35,204 bases of DNA from Candidatus Woesearchaeota archaeon (GTDB taxonomy: Archaea > Nanobdellota > Nanobdellia > Woesearchaeales > WJKL01): the NCBI GenBank assembly GCA_014729145.1, contig WJKL01000031.1:1-35204 (forward strand), given 5' to 3'. Below the pieces are notes generated by a model. That model ran no database searches. It was not told the origin of the DNA and saw nothing but the letters and a program-made list of their open reading frames with translations. The translations under genes and the position numbers were made by a program. This document shows positions 14,906 to 20,774 of this stretch, in pieces; positions within the stretch are counted from its first letter, which is position 1; each line of letters begins with the position of its first letter.

Positions 14906-16510
14906 TTATTTTTTTATATATTCATTACCGTTTCTTAAGATTAAATTAAGTATCTTTTCTGTTGCTTTAAGTGCTGCGAATGTTTGATCTGTCTCTATTC
15001 CGTGTGACTGCATCTTCCTATTGTTGTATTTCCATCCGATTGAAGCAAGCGTCAATGCAGATGTTTCTCCTCCTGGAGGTATAGTCACATTATAGTCTAA
15101 TAGTTTAGGGGGTTCTATCCCTTTTTTGGAAAGCATCTTTTTGATAGAATTCATAGCAGCATCATAACCTCCATCTCCTTTAGCTTTTTGCTTCATGATA
15201 TTACCTTTATAGTCTATCTTAACGTAAGCTGATCTTTCCCCATTTATCTCGGTCTTTATAATACAATCTAAGATCTTAAAAGGGACCATCTCTGGCTGTT
15301 CGAAGAGGTCTGCTATCAAGAAAAGTAAATCAGGCTGGGTTATCTGCTCTTTTTTTTGGCCGATTTCTGCAACCTCATCTCTTAAAATTTTAATCTGTTT
15401 TGAAGAAAGTTCTATTCCAAGATCTTTTAGATTCATCTCTATGCTTGCTTTACCTACATTCTTGCCTAATGCATATTTTATTTTTTCCTTGCTGAATCTT
15501 CCAGGAGATGTTAAAGGTGTTTTGTATAAATTAGCTTTTTGGTCTCCATCTGCATGGACCCCACATGTTTGGGTTTTTACATTTTTTCCAATAATTGGAA
15601 CATTATAGGAAGGTTTTTTTCCTGATAATCCTGCAACTAAGTCGCTCATTTCCTGGTATTTTGACTCTTCAAATCCAAGATCTATATTGTAAATATCTTT
15701 CAGTACAACAGCTATCTCTATCAAAGAAGCATTTCCTGTTCTTTCTCCCAGGCTGTTAATTGTAGCATGAACTCCATCGATCCCTGCCAAAACAGCATGG
15801 ATTGTATTGGCTGTCGCAAGCCCATAATCATTATGAGCATGGAAATCATATTTTCCTGGAAATTTTTCTTTTATCTCTTTAATAAAACTGTAAGTCTGTT
15901 CTGGGGAAAGAACCCCTAATGTATCTGGAAGCATGATTCTTTTTATGTCTGAATTTTGAAGTCCATCAAGCATATAATAAATAAAATCTTTTGATTCTTT
16001 CATACCATTTGACCAATCTTCTAAGTACAGATTTACATCTATATCTTTTGATCCTGCATATTTGATAATCTTCTTTACATCTTCCAGATGCTGCTTTTTT
16101 GTCTTTCCAAGCTGTTCTTTTGCATGCCTTAAAGATCCTTTACAAAGAAGATTTGCTGTTCTACATCCAGATTCATAGATCCAGTCAATACTTTTTTTAT
16201 TGATAAAAGCAAGAACTTCAATATTTTTTAGATAATTGTTTTTTTTTGCCCAGCGGCAGATCGAGCTTACTGCATCAAATTCTTCTTTAGTTGTTCCTGC
16301 AGAAGCTACCTCTATCCTGTGAATCCCCAGATTTAGAAGTTTTTTTGCTATGGCAAGTTTTTCCTGTTTTGAAAAAGCAACCCCTTCTGTCTGCTCTCCG
16401 TCCCTAAGAGTTGTATCCATAATTTCAAGCTGCATATTATTTTCCCTTGTATTATGAATATTATTTTCTTTATAAAGTGTTGCTATTTTATTTTCAAGTT
16501 TTGTAGTCAT
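14906..16510 (-). CDS. 2-isopropylmalate/(R)-citramalate synthase-like enzyme
   Basis: 534 aa, HMGL-like TIM-barrel family (LeuA/CimA/homocitrate synthase). DTTLRDGEQTEGVAFS (32-47) supplies the catalytic Arg-Asp; DFHAHNDYGLATANT supplies the metal-binding HxHN; NSLGERTGNASL is the conserved glycine-rich strand. The C-terminal ~130 residues (INGERSAYVKIDYKGN..., DYNVTIPPGGETSALTLASIGWK) form a LeuA-type allosteric domain that typically binds Leu or Ile. Condenses acetyl-CoA with a 2-oxo acid; which acid cannot be told from sequence alone. The start at 16510 is supported by GGAGG 7 nt upstream, giving a 25-residue N-terminal extension before MQLEIMDTT. No other Leu/Ile biosynthetic gene is in the window. 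It is the last gene of the minus-strand locus containing three Leu/Ile/Val-rich micro-ORFs. Confidence 0.9.
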   Translation of the reverse strand: MTTKLENKIATLYKENNIHNTRENNMQLEIMDTTLRDGEQTEGVAFSKQEKLAIAKKLLNLGIHRIEVASAGTTKEEFDAVSSICRWAKKNNYLKNIEVLAFINKKSIDWIYESGCRTANLLCKGSLRHAKEQLGKTKKQHLEDVKKIIKYAGSKDIDVNLYLEDWSNGMKESKDFIYYMLDGLQNSDIKRIMLPDTLGVLSPEQTYSFIKEIKEKFPGKYDFHAHNDYGLATANTIHAVLAGIDGVHATINSLGERTGNASLIEIAVVLKDIYNIDLGFEESKYQEMSDLVAGLSGKKPSYNVPIIGKNVKTQTCGVHADGDQKANLYKTPLTSPGRFSKEKIKYALGKNVGKASIEMNLKDLGIELSSKQIKILRDEVAEIGQKKEQITQPDLLFLIADLFEQPEMVPFKILDCIIKTEINGERSAYVKIDYKGNIMKQKAKGDGGYDAAMNSIKKMLSKKGIEPPKLLDYNVTIPPGGETSALTLASIGWKYNNRKMQSHGIETDQTFAALKATEKILNLILRNGNEYIKK

Positions 16511-16543
16511 TTTAATCCTCCTACTACTAATTCTTTATTTTTC

Positions 16544-16575
16544 AAGACCCAGAATTAGCAGATTGTTAGGGCCTT
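16544..16575 (-). promoter_or_regulatory. Hairpin 3 between micro-ORF 3 and leuA-like gene
   Basis: On the minus strand AAGGCCC (16575-16569) pairs with GGGTCTT (16550-16544), 7 bp with one G-U, loop 18 nt. It begins within the TAA stop codon of micro-ORF 3 and lies about 25 nt before the GGAGG of the leuA-like gene. Placement is like hairpins 1 and 2. Seen in sequence; regulatory role inferred. Confidence 0.4.
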
Positions 16576-16663
16576 ATGCTATAATGGTGATAATGATAGA
16601 GATTAAACTGATAAAAAGCATATTCAAGAGGCTGTTTTTTAATCTTTTTAATCTAAATGTCAT
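16574..16663 (-). CDS. Micro-ORF 3: 29-aa hydrophobic Ile-rich peptide
   Basis: ATG at 16663 directly follows the TAA of the 102-aa ORF (TAAATG), so it could be read by reinitiation. The N-terminus is basic (MTFRLKRLKN), then LLNMLFISL and a tail of mainly Ile to the last residue; the stop is at 16574-16576. An internal Met at residue 15 is an alternative start. It shares the (I/L)LN(L/M) motif and the basic-then-hydrophobic layout with micro-ORFs 1 and 2. It could be a single-span membrane peptide or a leader peptide for the leuA-like gene downstream. Not a recognised family. Confidence 0.45.
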   Translation of the reverse strand: MTFRLKRLKNSLLNMLFISLISIIITIIA

Positions 16664-16972
16664 TTACCAGCTTTCTTCTTTTTTTTGTTTTTGAAATCTT
16701 CTTTTAAATTCTTCAATTATATATTTTTCAAAACCATTTTTAGAGCCTGCAGTGCTTTTGACTGGGGTTCCAAAGTCAAATTTTTCATAATCCCACGGTT
16801 CTCCATTTGATTTTGTTCTTGGTACGAATTTTCCATCTATATATTTATGGTTCAAGTAAACAATACACATCCCTTTTTTTCCGGTTTCATTTTCATATTC
16901 TATATAACAGCACGGATTTCCTGTTCTTGTTGGCTGATTTTCAATTTTTGTTATATTGTATGTTGTTTGCAT
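16664..16972 (-). CDS. Hypothetical 102-aa soluble protein
   Basis: Starts at the ATG at 16972 with a GAGGAGATAAAA Shine-Dalgarno region just upstream. Sequence features: MQTTYNITKIENQPTRTGNPCCYIEYENETGKKG-type beta-rich start (written here in part only for its first turn), a middle YLNHKYIDGKFVPR, and a basic helical end (FEKYIIEEFKRRFQKQKKEESW). No known domain recognised; no signal or membrane segment. It lies between micro-ORFs 2 and 3 in the minus-strand locus, and its stop is immediately followed by the start of micro-ORF 3. Confidence 0.6.
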   Translation of the reverse strand: MQTTYNITKIENQPTRTGNPCCYIEYENETGKKGMCIVYLNHKYIDGKFVPRTKSNGEPWDYEKFDFGTPVKSTAGSKNGFEKYIIEEFKRRFQKQKKEESW

Positions 16973-17025
16973 TTTTATCTCCTCTATTTCTGTTCAGAGC
17001 TTTATCAAGAATAAATTTTTCCTGC

Positions 17026-17053
17026 AAAGCCCAGAAACAGCTGTTTTGGCTTT
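17026..17053 (-). promoter_or_regulatory. Hairpin 2 at the stop codon of micro-ORF 2
   Basis: A near-perfect palindrome: plus-strand AAAGCCCAGAAACAG (17026-17040) faces CTGTTTTGGCTTT (17041-17053). On the minus-strand RNA it starts at the last bases of the TAA stop codon of micro-ORF 2 and precedes the Shine-Dalgarno site of the 102-aa ORF by about 45 nt. It has no strong U-run after it, so it is more like a translation or antitermination element than a plain terminator. Confidence 0.5.
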
Positions 17054-17126
17054 ACAGCGCTATAATTGCCACTAGCACGACTACTAAAATAAGGTTCAAT
17101 ATCTGTTTTGCACTAGTTGGTTTCAT
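17052..17126 (-). CDS. Micro-ORF 2: 24-aa hydrophobic Ile/Leu/Val-rich peptide
   Basis: ATG at 17126 overlaps the stop of the 158-aa ORF as ATGA, the classic translational-coupling arrangement, and stops at 17052-17054. The peptide begins MKPTSAKQ, then ILNLILVVVLVAIIAL to the end; 13 of its 24 residues are Leu, Ile or Val. It would be a short transmembrane helix with a basic cytosolic end, or a branched-chain amino acid leader peptide. ILNL is shared exactly with micro-ORF 1. Confidence 0.5.
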   Translation of the reverse strand: MKPTSAKQILNLILVVVLVAIIAL

Positions 17127-17599
17127 CTTAAATTTTTATAGGTGCGCTCATATTTAAAACTTGTTATTTTATTTTTAAAATAATTTTCTATAAGTGGAGG
17201 TACTTTATCCATATGAAAATAATTATTTATTGGATATTTTTTTCCGGTTTTCATATTTTCAATCAATGTGTGGTCTATCATAGGCCGCACCATATCTTCT
17301 GTTGTTTTTTCAATAAGATTATCTAATTGTTCTGCTTCTCTTTCTGATATCTGGAATCCCACAATTCTAATAGCATCTAGACCACACAAATGTCTTTCTG
17401 TCAATTCTTTCTTAACTTCAACTATAAAAGGCATTTCCCCATAGACTCTGAAATGTGCTACTTCAGATTTTGCGTGTTCAGCTCCTGGTTCTTTTGTAAG
17501 AGATGTATCAACTTTTTTATTTTTTGGAATTAATCCAACATTTCTGATTTTTTCTATTATTTCATCGATATATTTGATTTTATCTATTTGATAATTCAT
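17123..17599 (-). CDS. Hypothetical 158-aa protein
   Basis: Start at the ATG at 17599, preceded by AGGAGGTTAAA; an earlier in-frame Met at 17635 would lack this Shine-Dalgarno site. Mixed alpha/beta, highly charged, with two His in the first half (EHAKSEVAHFRVYG) and segments FIVEVKKELTERHLCGLDAIRIVGFQISEREAEQLDNL and MIDHTLIENMKTGKKYPI. No family recognised. Its leader (AGTAGTAGTCAGGAGGTTAAAATG is 24 bases, so only its core AGTAGTAG...GGAGG is noted) resembles that of the leuA-like gene. It is the first full-length gene of the minus-strand locus and is coupled to micro-ORF 2 by ATGA. Confidence 0.6.
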   Translation of the reverse strand: MNYQIDKIKYIDEIIEKIRNVGLIPKNKKVDTSLTKEPGAEHAKSEVAHFRVYGEMPFIVEVKKELTERHLCGLDAIRIVGFQISEREAEQLDNLIEKTTEDMVRPMIDHTLIENMKTGKKYPINNYFHMDKVPPLIENYFKNKITSFKYERTYKNLR

Positions 17600-17635
17600 T
17601 TTAACCTCCTGACTACTACTTCTTGTTTTTATCAT

Positions 17636-17662
17636 CCAACCTTTGTTATCATATTGGGCTGG
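17636..17662 (-). promoter_or_regulatory. Hairpin 1 after micro-ORF 1
   Basis: Minus-strand CCAGCC (17662-17657) pairs with GGTTGG (17641-17636), 6 bp including one G-U, with a 15-nt loop, starting 4 nt after the micro-ORF 1 stop codon and ending about 20 nt before the AGGAGG of the 158-aa ORF. It is weaker than hairpin 2 and counts mainly because of its equivalent position. Confidence 0.3.
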
Positions 17663-17666
17663 AATT

Positions 17667-17738
17667 TTATAATAGTAGAAGCAATAGTGCCAGAGCTAAC
17701 AAGATTATTTTCAAATTTAATATTCTGTCAGCTTTCAT
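17667..17738 (-). CDS. Micro-ORF 1: 23-aa Leu-rich peptide
   Basis: ATG at 17738 lies about 27 nt after a TATA box, so it is probably leaderless and the first codon of the locus transcript. It begins MKADRILNLKIILLALA and ends in a run of six Leu; 11 of 23 residues are Leu, encoded by five different Leu codons. The basic N-terminus followed by ILNL and a hydrophobic end matches micro-ORF 2. Either a membrane micropeptide or a Leu-sensing leader peptide is possible; bacterial leu and ilv operons use leaders of this composition, but no archaeal case is known to me. Confidence 0.5.
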   Translation of the reverse strand: MKADRILNLKIILLALALLLLLL

Positions 17739-17760
17739 ACCATTAAAGAGAACCATAGAA

Positions 17761-17769
17761 GTATATAAA
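17761..17769 (-). promoter_or_regulatory. TATA box of the micro-ORF locus
   Basis: Plus-strand GTATATAAAG (minus-strand CTTTATATAC) centred about 27 nt before the ATG of micro-ORF 1 at 17738. This spacing implies a leaderless first ORF and a minus-strand transcript running through to the leuA-like gene. Confidence 0.6.
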
Positions 17770-17779
17770 GTTTAGCTTT

Positions 17780-17793
17780 TCAGGGTGGGAACA
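17780..17793 (-). repeat. 14-nt sequence complementary to SRP RNA helix 8
   Basis: Plus-strand TCAGGGTGGGAACA is the exact reverse complement of 17923-17936, i.e. identical to the sense sequence of the SRP RNA (encoded on the minus strand) in its conserved SRP54-binding region. A minus-strand transcript across this site would carry a perfect 14-nt antisense to the SRP RNA, about 20 nt past the mature SRP 3' end and 11 nt upstream of the TATA box of the next locus. Confidence 0.7.
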
Positions 17794-17812
17794 TAAGCTT
17801 AATTTAAATAAA

Positions 17813-18093
17813 GGCAGGCAAGCACATCCTGGAATGGATATGGGCTATGATTACCAGTAACCCCTATCTCTTCCTCAGCTTCGCGACCCCCTAAGCACCA
17901 ATATCAAAACTTAAGGCTGCTGTGTTCCCACCCTGACCTGGTTCATTAAGACACTGGTCAAAGAGGACAAAGCGTCGACGTCCGAGACAGGACCAATAAC
18001 CATAATCCATACCTCTTCCAAGACTTCGGCCCCGTCGTAAAGCCCGTTGACGGTTACAGTACAGGGCTAATGCACCAGCCTAGCTTGCCCATC
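17813..18093 (-). ncRNA. ffs: Signal recognition particle (7S) RNA
   Basis: About 280 nt, close to the ~300 nt of archaeal SRP RNA. On the minus strand the S-domain signature CCAGGTCAGGGTGGGAAC and ACAGCAGCC (around 17915-17941) matches helix 8, the SRP54 binding site. Near the 5' end GCTAGGCTGG and CTGTAACCG match the Alu-like domain with helices 3 and 4, and GGGGCCGAAG matches the archaeal helix 5/6 region. The ends pair: GGCAAGC (18089-18083) with GCTTGCC (17823-17817), forming helix 1, which archaea have. Exact ends are estimated. SRP guides membrane and secreted proteins to the Sec channel. Confidence 0.93.
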
Positions 18094-18110
18094 ATCACAA
18101 TATTTTTTCT

Positions 18111-18120
18111 GTTTAAAAAC
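18111..18120 (-). promoter_or_regulatory. TATA box of SRP RNA
   Basis: Plus-strand GTTTAAAAAC (minus-strand GTTTTTAAAC) centred about 24 nt upstream of the inferred SRP RNA 5' end at 18092-18093. This supports the minus-strand start. Confidence 0.5.
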
Positions 18121-18156
18121 GTTATGTTTTTTTTGCTTTAACTACTCCAAAACAAT

Positions 18157-18168
18157 AAAATTTATAAT
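18157..18168 (+). promoter_or_regulatory. TATA box of the MBL-fold gene
   Basis: AAAATTTATAAT-type box predicting a transcript start near 18190. A GGGGG Shine-Dalgarno-like run at 18195-18199 then lies just before the ATG at 18203, so this gene has a short leader. It is divergent from the SRP RNA promoter. Confidence 0.5.
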
Positions 18169-18202
18169 TAGATATTCTTTTATACTATTTTGCTGGGGGA
18201 AA

Positions 18203-19306
18203 ATGAATAAAATAACTTTTTTGGGAACTGCAGGAGACAGCTTTGTCTCAGGCAAACAGATTAGGGCATCAGGAGGAATAATCATAAGGCTTGGGGAAGT
18301 TCAGCTGCATCTTGATCCAGGTCCTGGGGCTTTGGCAAGAGCCAAAGAACACGGAATCAACCTGAGAGCAAATACTGCAGTTTTGGTCAGCAACAACAAC
18401 CTGCTCCACTGCAATGATGTAAATGCAGTTATCGATGCTATGACATATGGAGGTATGGACAAAAAAGGGGTACTTGTTTCAAACAAAAGTTTTCTAGAAG
18501 GCAGCGATAATGAAAAATCATTATTAAGCAATGTACAAAAATCTTTTGTGGAAAAGATAGTAATGATGGAGAAAGGGCAGAAGTTAGGCATAGAAAATGT
18601 AGAGATACATGCTTTGGATGCAGACGGTCCGGACCCAAACACCATCGGCTTTAAAATACTTGCACCTGATTTTACACTTGTTTATACTTCTGACACAAAA
18701 TACTCAAGAGAAATCATAAAAGAATATGAAGGGGCAGATATCTTAATCTTGAATGTTCCTATGCCTGGAGAAGAAAAAGCGGAAAATCAACTTAACTCCA
18801 GCTCTGCAACAAAGATAATCAAAAAAATAAACCCCAAACTGTCAATAATATCACATTTTGGAATAAAAATGATAAAGGGAGATCCATTATATGAAGGAAG
18901 AGAGATACAGAAAGCATCAAAAGTGCAGGTATTGATAGCAAAGGACGGCTTGAGCATCAGTCCAAGATCATATTCAGCAAAATCAGACCAAAAAAGATTA
19001 AGTACATTTAAGGACCAGGATACAGGAGAGGTAAAAGAAGATCTAATAGAAAAAAAGGAAGAGATTGAACAGAGAAGGCAGGAAGATAGTAAAGGAGAGG
19101 AAAGGGAGATATCCGAAGAGCCTGTTGAAGACCCAGGAGATAAGGATATTCAACAAGCAGATATAGAAGAAGATGGTGGAGAAGGAAGGATTGATGGAGA
19201 AGAAAATATAGGAGAAAAATACACAGCAAAAGAAGAAAATAAAGAGAAGAAAGAAGAAAAGAGATCAAATGAGCATGAAGAGCACCAAGAGCATCTTAAT
19301 TTCTAA
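18203..19306 (+). CDS. Metallo-beta-lactamase-fold protein with altered metal motif and charged tail
   Basis: 367 aa. Residues 1-255 fit the MBL fold of the RNase Z-like type: FLGTAGDSF at the start, LHLDPGPGAL (Asp38), VSNNNLLHCND (62-72), VYTSDTKYS with the bridging Asp, and SIISHFG with a conserved His. The key motif HxHxDH reads NxNxLH: both first His are Asn64 and Asn66, and the Asp is Leu68, with only His69 left. Canonical two-metal hydrolysis is therefore doubtful. Residues about 258-367 form a Glu/Lys/Arg-rich, probably disordered tail ending in EHEEHQEHLNF. It may bind nucleic acid or a ribonucleoprotein without cutting, but its role is unknown. Converges on the presenilin gene with a 10-bp gap. 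Confidence 0.85.
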   Translation: MNKITFLGTAGDSFVSGKQIRASGGIIIRLGEVQLHLDPGPGALARAKEHGINLRANTAVLVSNNNLLHCNDVNAVIDAMTYGGMDKKGVLVSNKSFLEGSDNEKSLLSNVQKSFVEKIVMMEKGQKLGIENVEIHALDADGPDPNTIGFKILAPDFTLVYTSDTKYSREIIKEYEGADILILNVPMPGEEKAENQLNSSSATKIIKKINPKLSIISHFGIKMIKGDPLYEGREIQKASKVQVLIAKDGLSISPRSYSAKSDQKRLSTFKDQDTGEVKEDLIEKKEEIEQRRQEDSKGEEREISEEPVEDPGDKDIQQADIEEDGGEGRIDGEENIGEKYTAKEENKEKKEEKRSNEHEEHQEHLNF

Positions 19307-19316
19307 TTATTTGTTT

Positions 19317-20255
19317 CTAAATCAGCAGATTAATTAACAGCAGAACACCATAACCAGCAAGACATCCTGCTGAGATAAAAGGCATGGCAGGATAGAATCT
19401 GTTTTTTTTGCTTTTTATCAGGAGTATAAGCAGCCCAATGGAAGCAAAAACAGAAATTAGCATCGCTTTGAGGAAACCCAACCAGACAGGATTGGTTACC
19501 ATCAGGTTTGCCATAACTGCCCCTGCAAAAATCAATGGAAAGCCTATGTCTCCTCCCCCAAGAACAGCAGTTTTTATCTTTTGTTTTTTTAACTTGATTT
19601 TTTTAGGCATCTTTTTTATGGGTTTCGATCTTTTGACTTTTTTATAGGGGATTAATAATCCTGCAAACACTTTTGATTTAGACTGGAATTTAGCAAGAGA
19701 GATCATATGTTTTGATTTCCATACAGCTATCATATCATAGATTGAGATGACCACCAGTAGAGCAAATGCCCAGTAGACACCATAGCTTGGATCCTTGAAT
19801 AAAGATACAAAGATAGCAGCTAAGCCACCATAGATAAAAAGCTCAGTTATGTTATGGATATAAAAATTCGGTTTAATAACCTTATATCCTGCCAGTATCA
19901 AAGCCAAGATGGCTGCCAAAATCTGATTTATAAAAGCACTTAAACTAATGACTAATGTAATAGATACAGCAATAAAAAACCACGCCTTCCACAGAAAAAC
20001 GTTTCCATATTTAACCAGGAACAAAACTAAAAATGTGCCCAGCAGTATAGCAAACATTATAAAAAAAACAGCTGCGCCTCCTGTTCCTTCGAATTCAGGA
20101 CGGGTTATTCCGAATGGAAGATCATCATATACAGGTTCTCCAGATTCAACTGTGGTTTTTTTGTCTATATATTGATTAACTATAGCCAACCCTATCAGCT
20201 GAGACAATAGAAAAATAACAACAAGAATTACAGTAATCTTTAAGCTGTGTTTCAT
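19317..20255 (-). CDS. Presenilin/signal-peptide-peptidase-like intramembrane aspartyl protease
   Basis: 312 aa, about nine hydrophobic segments. The catalytic pair is intact: Asp174 in the YD motif (SIYDMIAVWKSKHM) and Asp236 in GGGDIGFP, a GxGD motif. The PAL motif appears as Pro289-Ala-Met (YPAMPF). A basic loop (203-228, KKVKRSKPIKKMPKKIKLKK) lies between the two catalytic helices, as in archaeal PSH proteins. These proteases cleave substrates inside the membrane, possibly signal peptides, but native archaeal targets are not established. A shared AT-rich TATA box upstream implies a [15 protein letters not shown] at 20255. Confidence 0.92.
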   Translation of the reverse strand: MKHSLKITVILVVIFLLSQLIGLAIVNQYIDKKTTVESGEPVYDDLPFGITRPEFEGTGGAAVFFIMFAILLGTFLVLFLVKYGNVFLWKAWFFIAVSITLVISLSAFINQILAAILALILAGYKVIKPNFYIHNITELFIYGGLAAIFVSLFKDPSYGVYWAFALLVVISIYDMIAVWKSKHMISLAKFQSKSKVFAGLLIPYKKVKRSKPIKKMPKKIKLKKQKIKTAVLGGGDIGFPLIFAGAVMANLMVTNPVWLGFLKAMLISVFASIGLLILLIKSKKNRFYPAMPFISAGCLAGYGVLLLINLLI

Positions 20256-20271
20256 AAGGATTAATTTCAGT

Positions 20272-20286
20272 AAATATTATATAAAC
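20272..20286. promoter_or_regulatory. Shared bidirectional TATA element
   Basis: The near-palindromic AT stretch TAAATATTATATAAAC (about 20271-20286) is the only TATA candidate in the 50-bp gap between two divergent start codons (20255 minus, 20306 plus) and lies about 25 nt from each, the spacing expected for leaderless transcripts both ways. Confidence 0.5.
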
Positions 20287-20305
20287 TTTGTTATTAGTCT
20301 TGGAT

Positions 20306-20764
20306 ATGAAAATTGCCCATTCAGTTAAAATTACAGCTTTTGCAAAAGAAGATGAGGATGAAGATAGAATAAAGAACAAGATGAAAGAAATGGTGCCTTT
20401 TGATATCGAAGAGAGCAAAGTTAAGCTTAAGCAGAAAACAGCCATAGGGTTTAATGAAAGGAAAATCAATATATTTGAAATATTACTGGAGAAAGACAAG
20501 CATATCTCGATGTTTTTGGATAATCTAGCAGATAGATTAAGCGATGAGGCAAAGAGGCTTGTACTAAAGCAGGAAGAATCAAGGCTTGATGAAAACTGCA
20601 ATTTCTTTTTGAGATTCAGCAAAGAAAAATTGCTTGAGGAGAATGAGCTGTGGCTTACAAACCAGGGAAACTGTTTCCATATAAGGATAAATATCGCTGC
20701 GTTTCCAAAGAAAAAAGAAAAAGCGATGGATATAATTAGAAAGTTATTTAAAGCTGAATCATAG
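20306..20764 (+). CDS. COG1325-type RNA-binding protein (exosome-associated family)
   Basis: 152 aa from the ATG at 20306; a TTG-initiated form from 20288 is less likely because the TATA spacing fits 20306. IAHSVKITAFAKEDED at the start, EILLEKDKHISMFLDNLADRL in the middle and SRLDENCNFFLRFSKEKLLEENELWLTNQGNCFHIRINIAAFPKKKEKAMDIIRKLF (cited in part) are the conserved blocks of this archaeal family, predicted to bind RNA and linked by genome context to exosome and rRNA processing. TrpRS follows after 10 bp. Confidence 0.85.
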   Translation: MKIAHSVKITAFAKEDEDEDRIKNKMKEMVPFDIEESKVKLKQKTAIGFNERKINIFEILLEKDKHISMFLDNLADRLSDEAKRLVLKQEESRLDENCNFFLRFSKEKLLEENELWLTNQGNCFHIRINIAAFPKKKEKAMDIIRKLFKAES

Positions 20765-20774
20765 ATATAGGAAT

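Noticed and set aside
17780..17936. attL/attR-type duplication of the SRP RNA gene by an integrated element
   Set aside because: The 14-nt copy is inverted relative to the SRP RNA, while integration leaves direct repeats, and no integrase is nearby.
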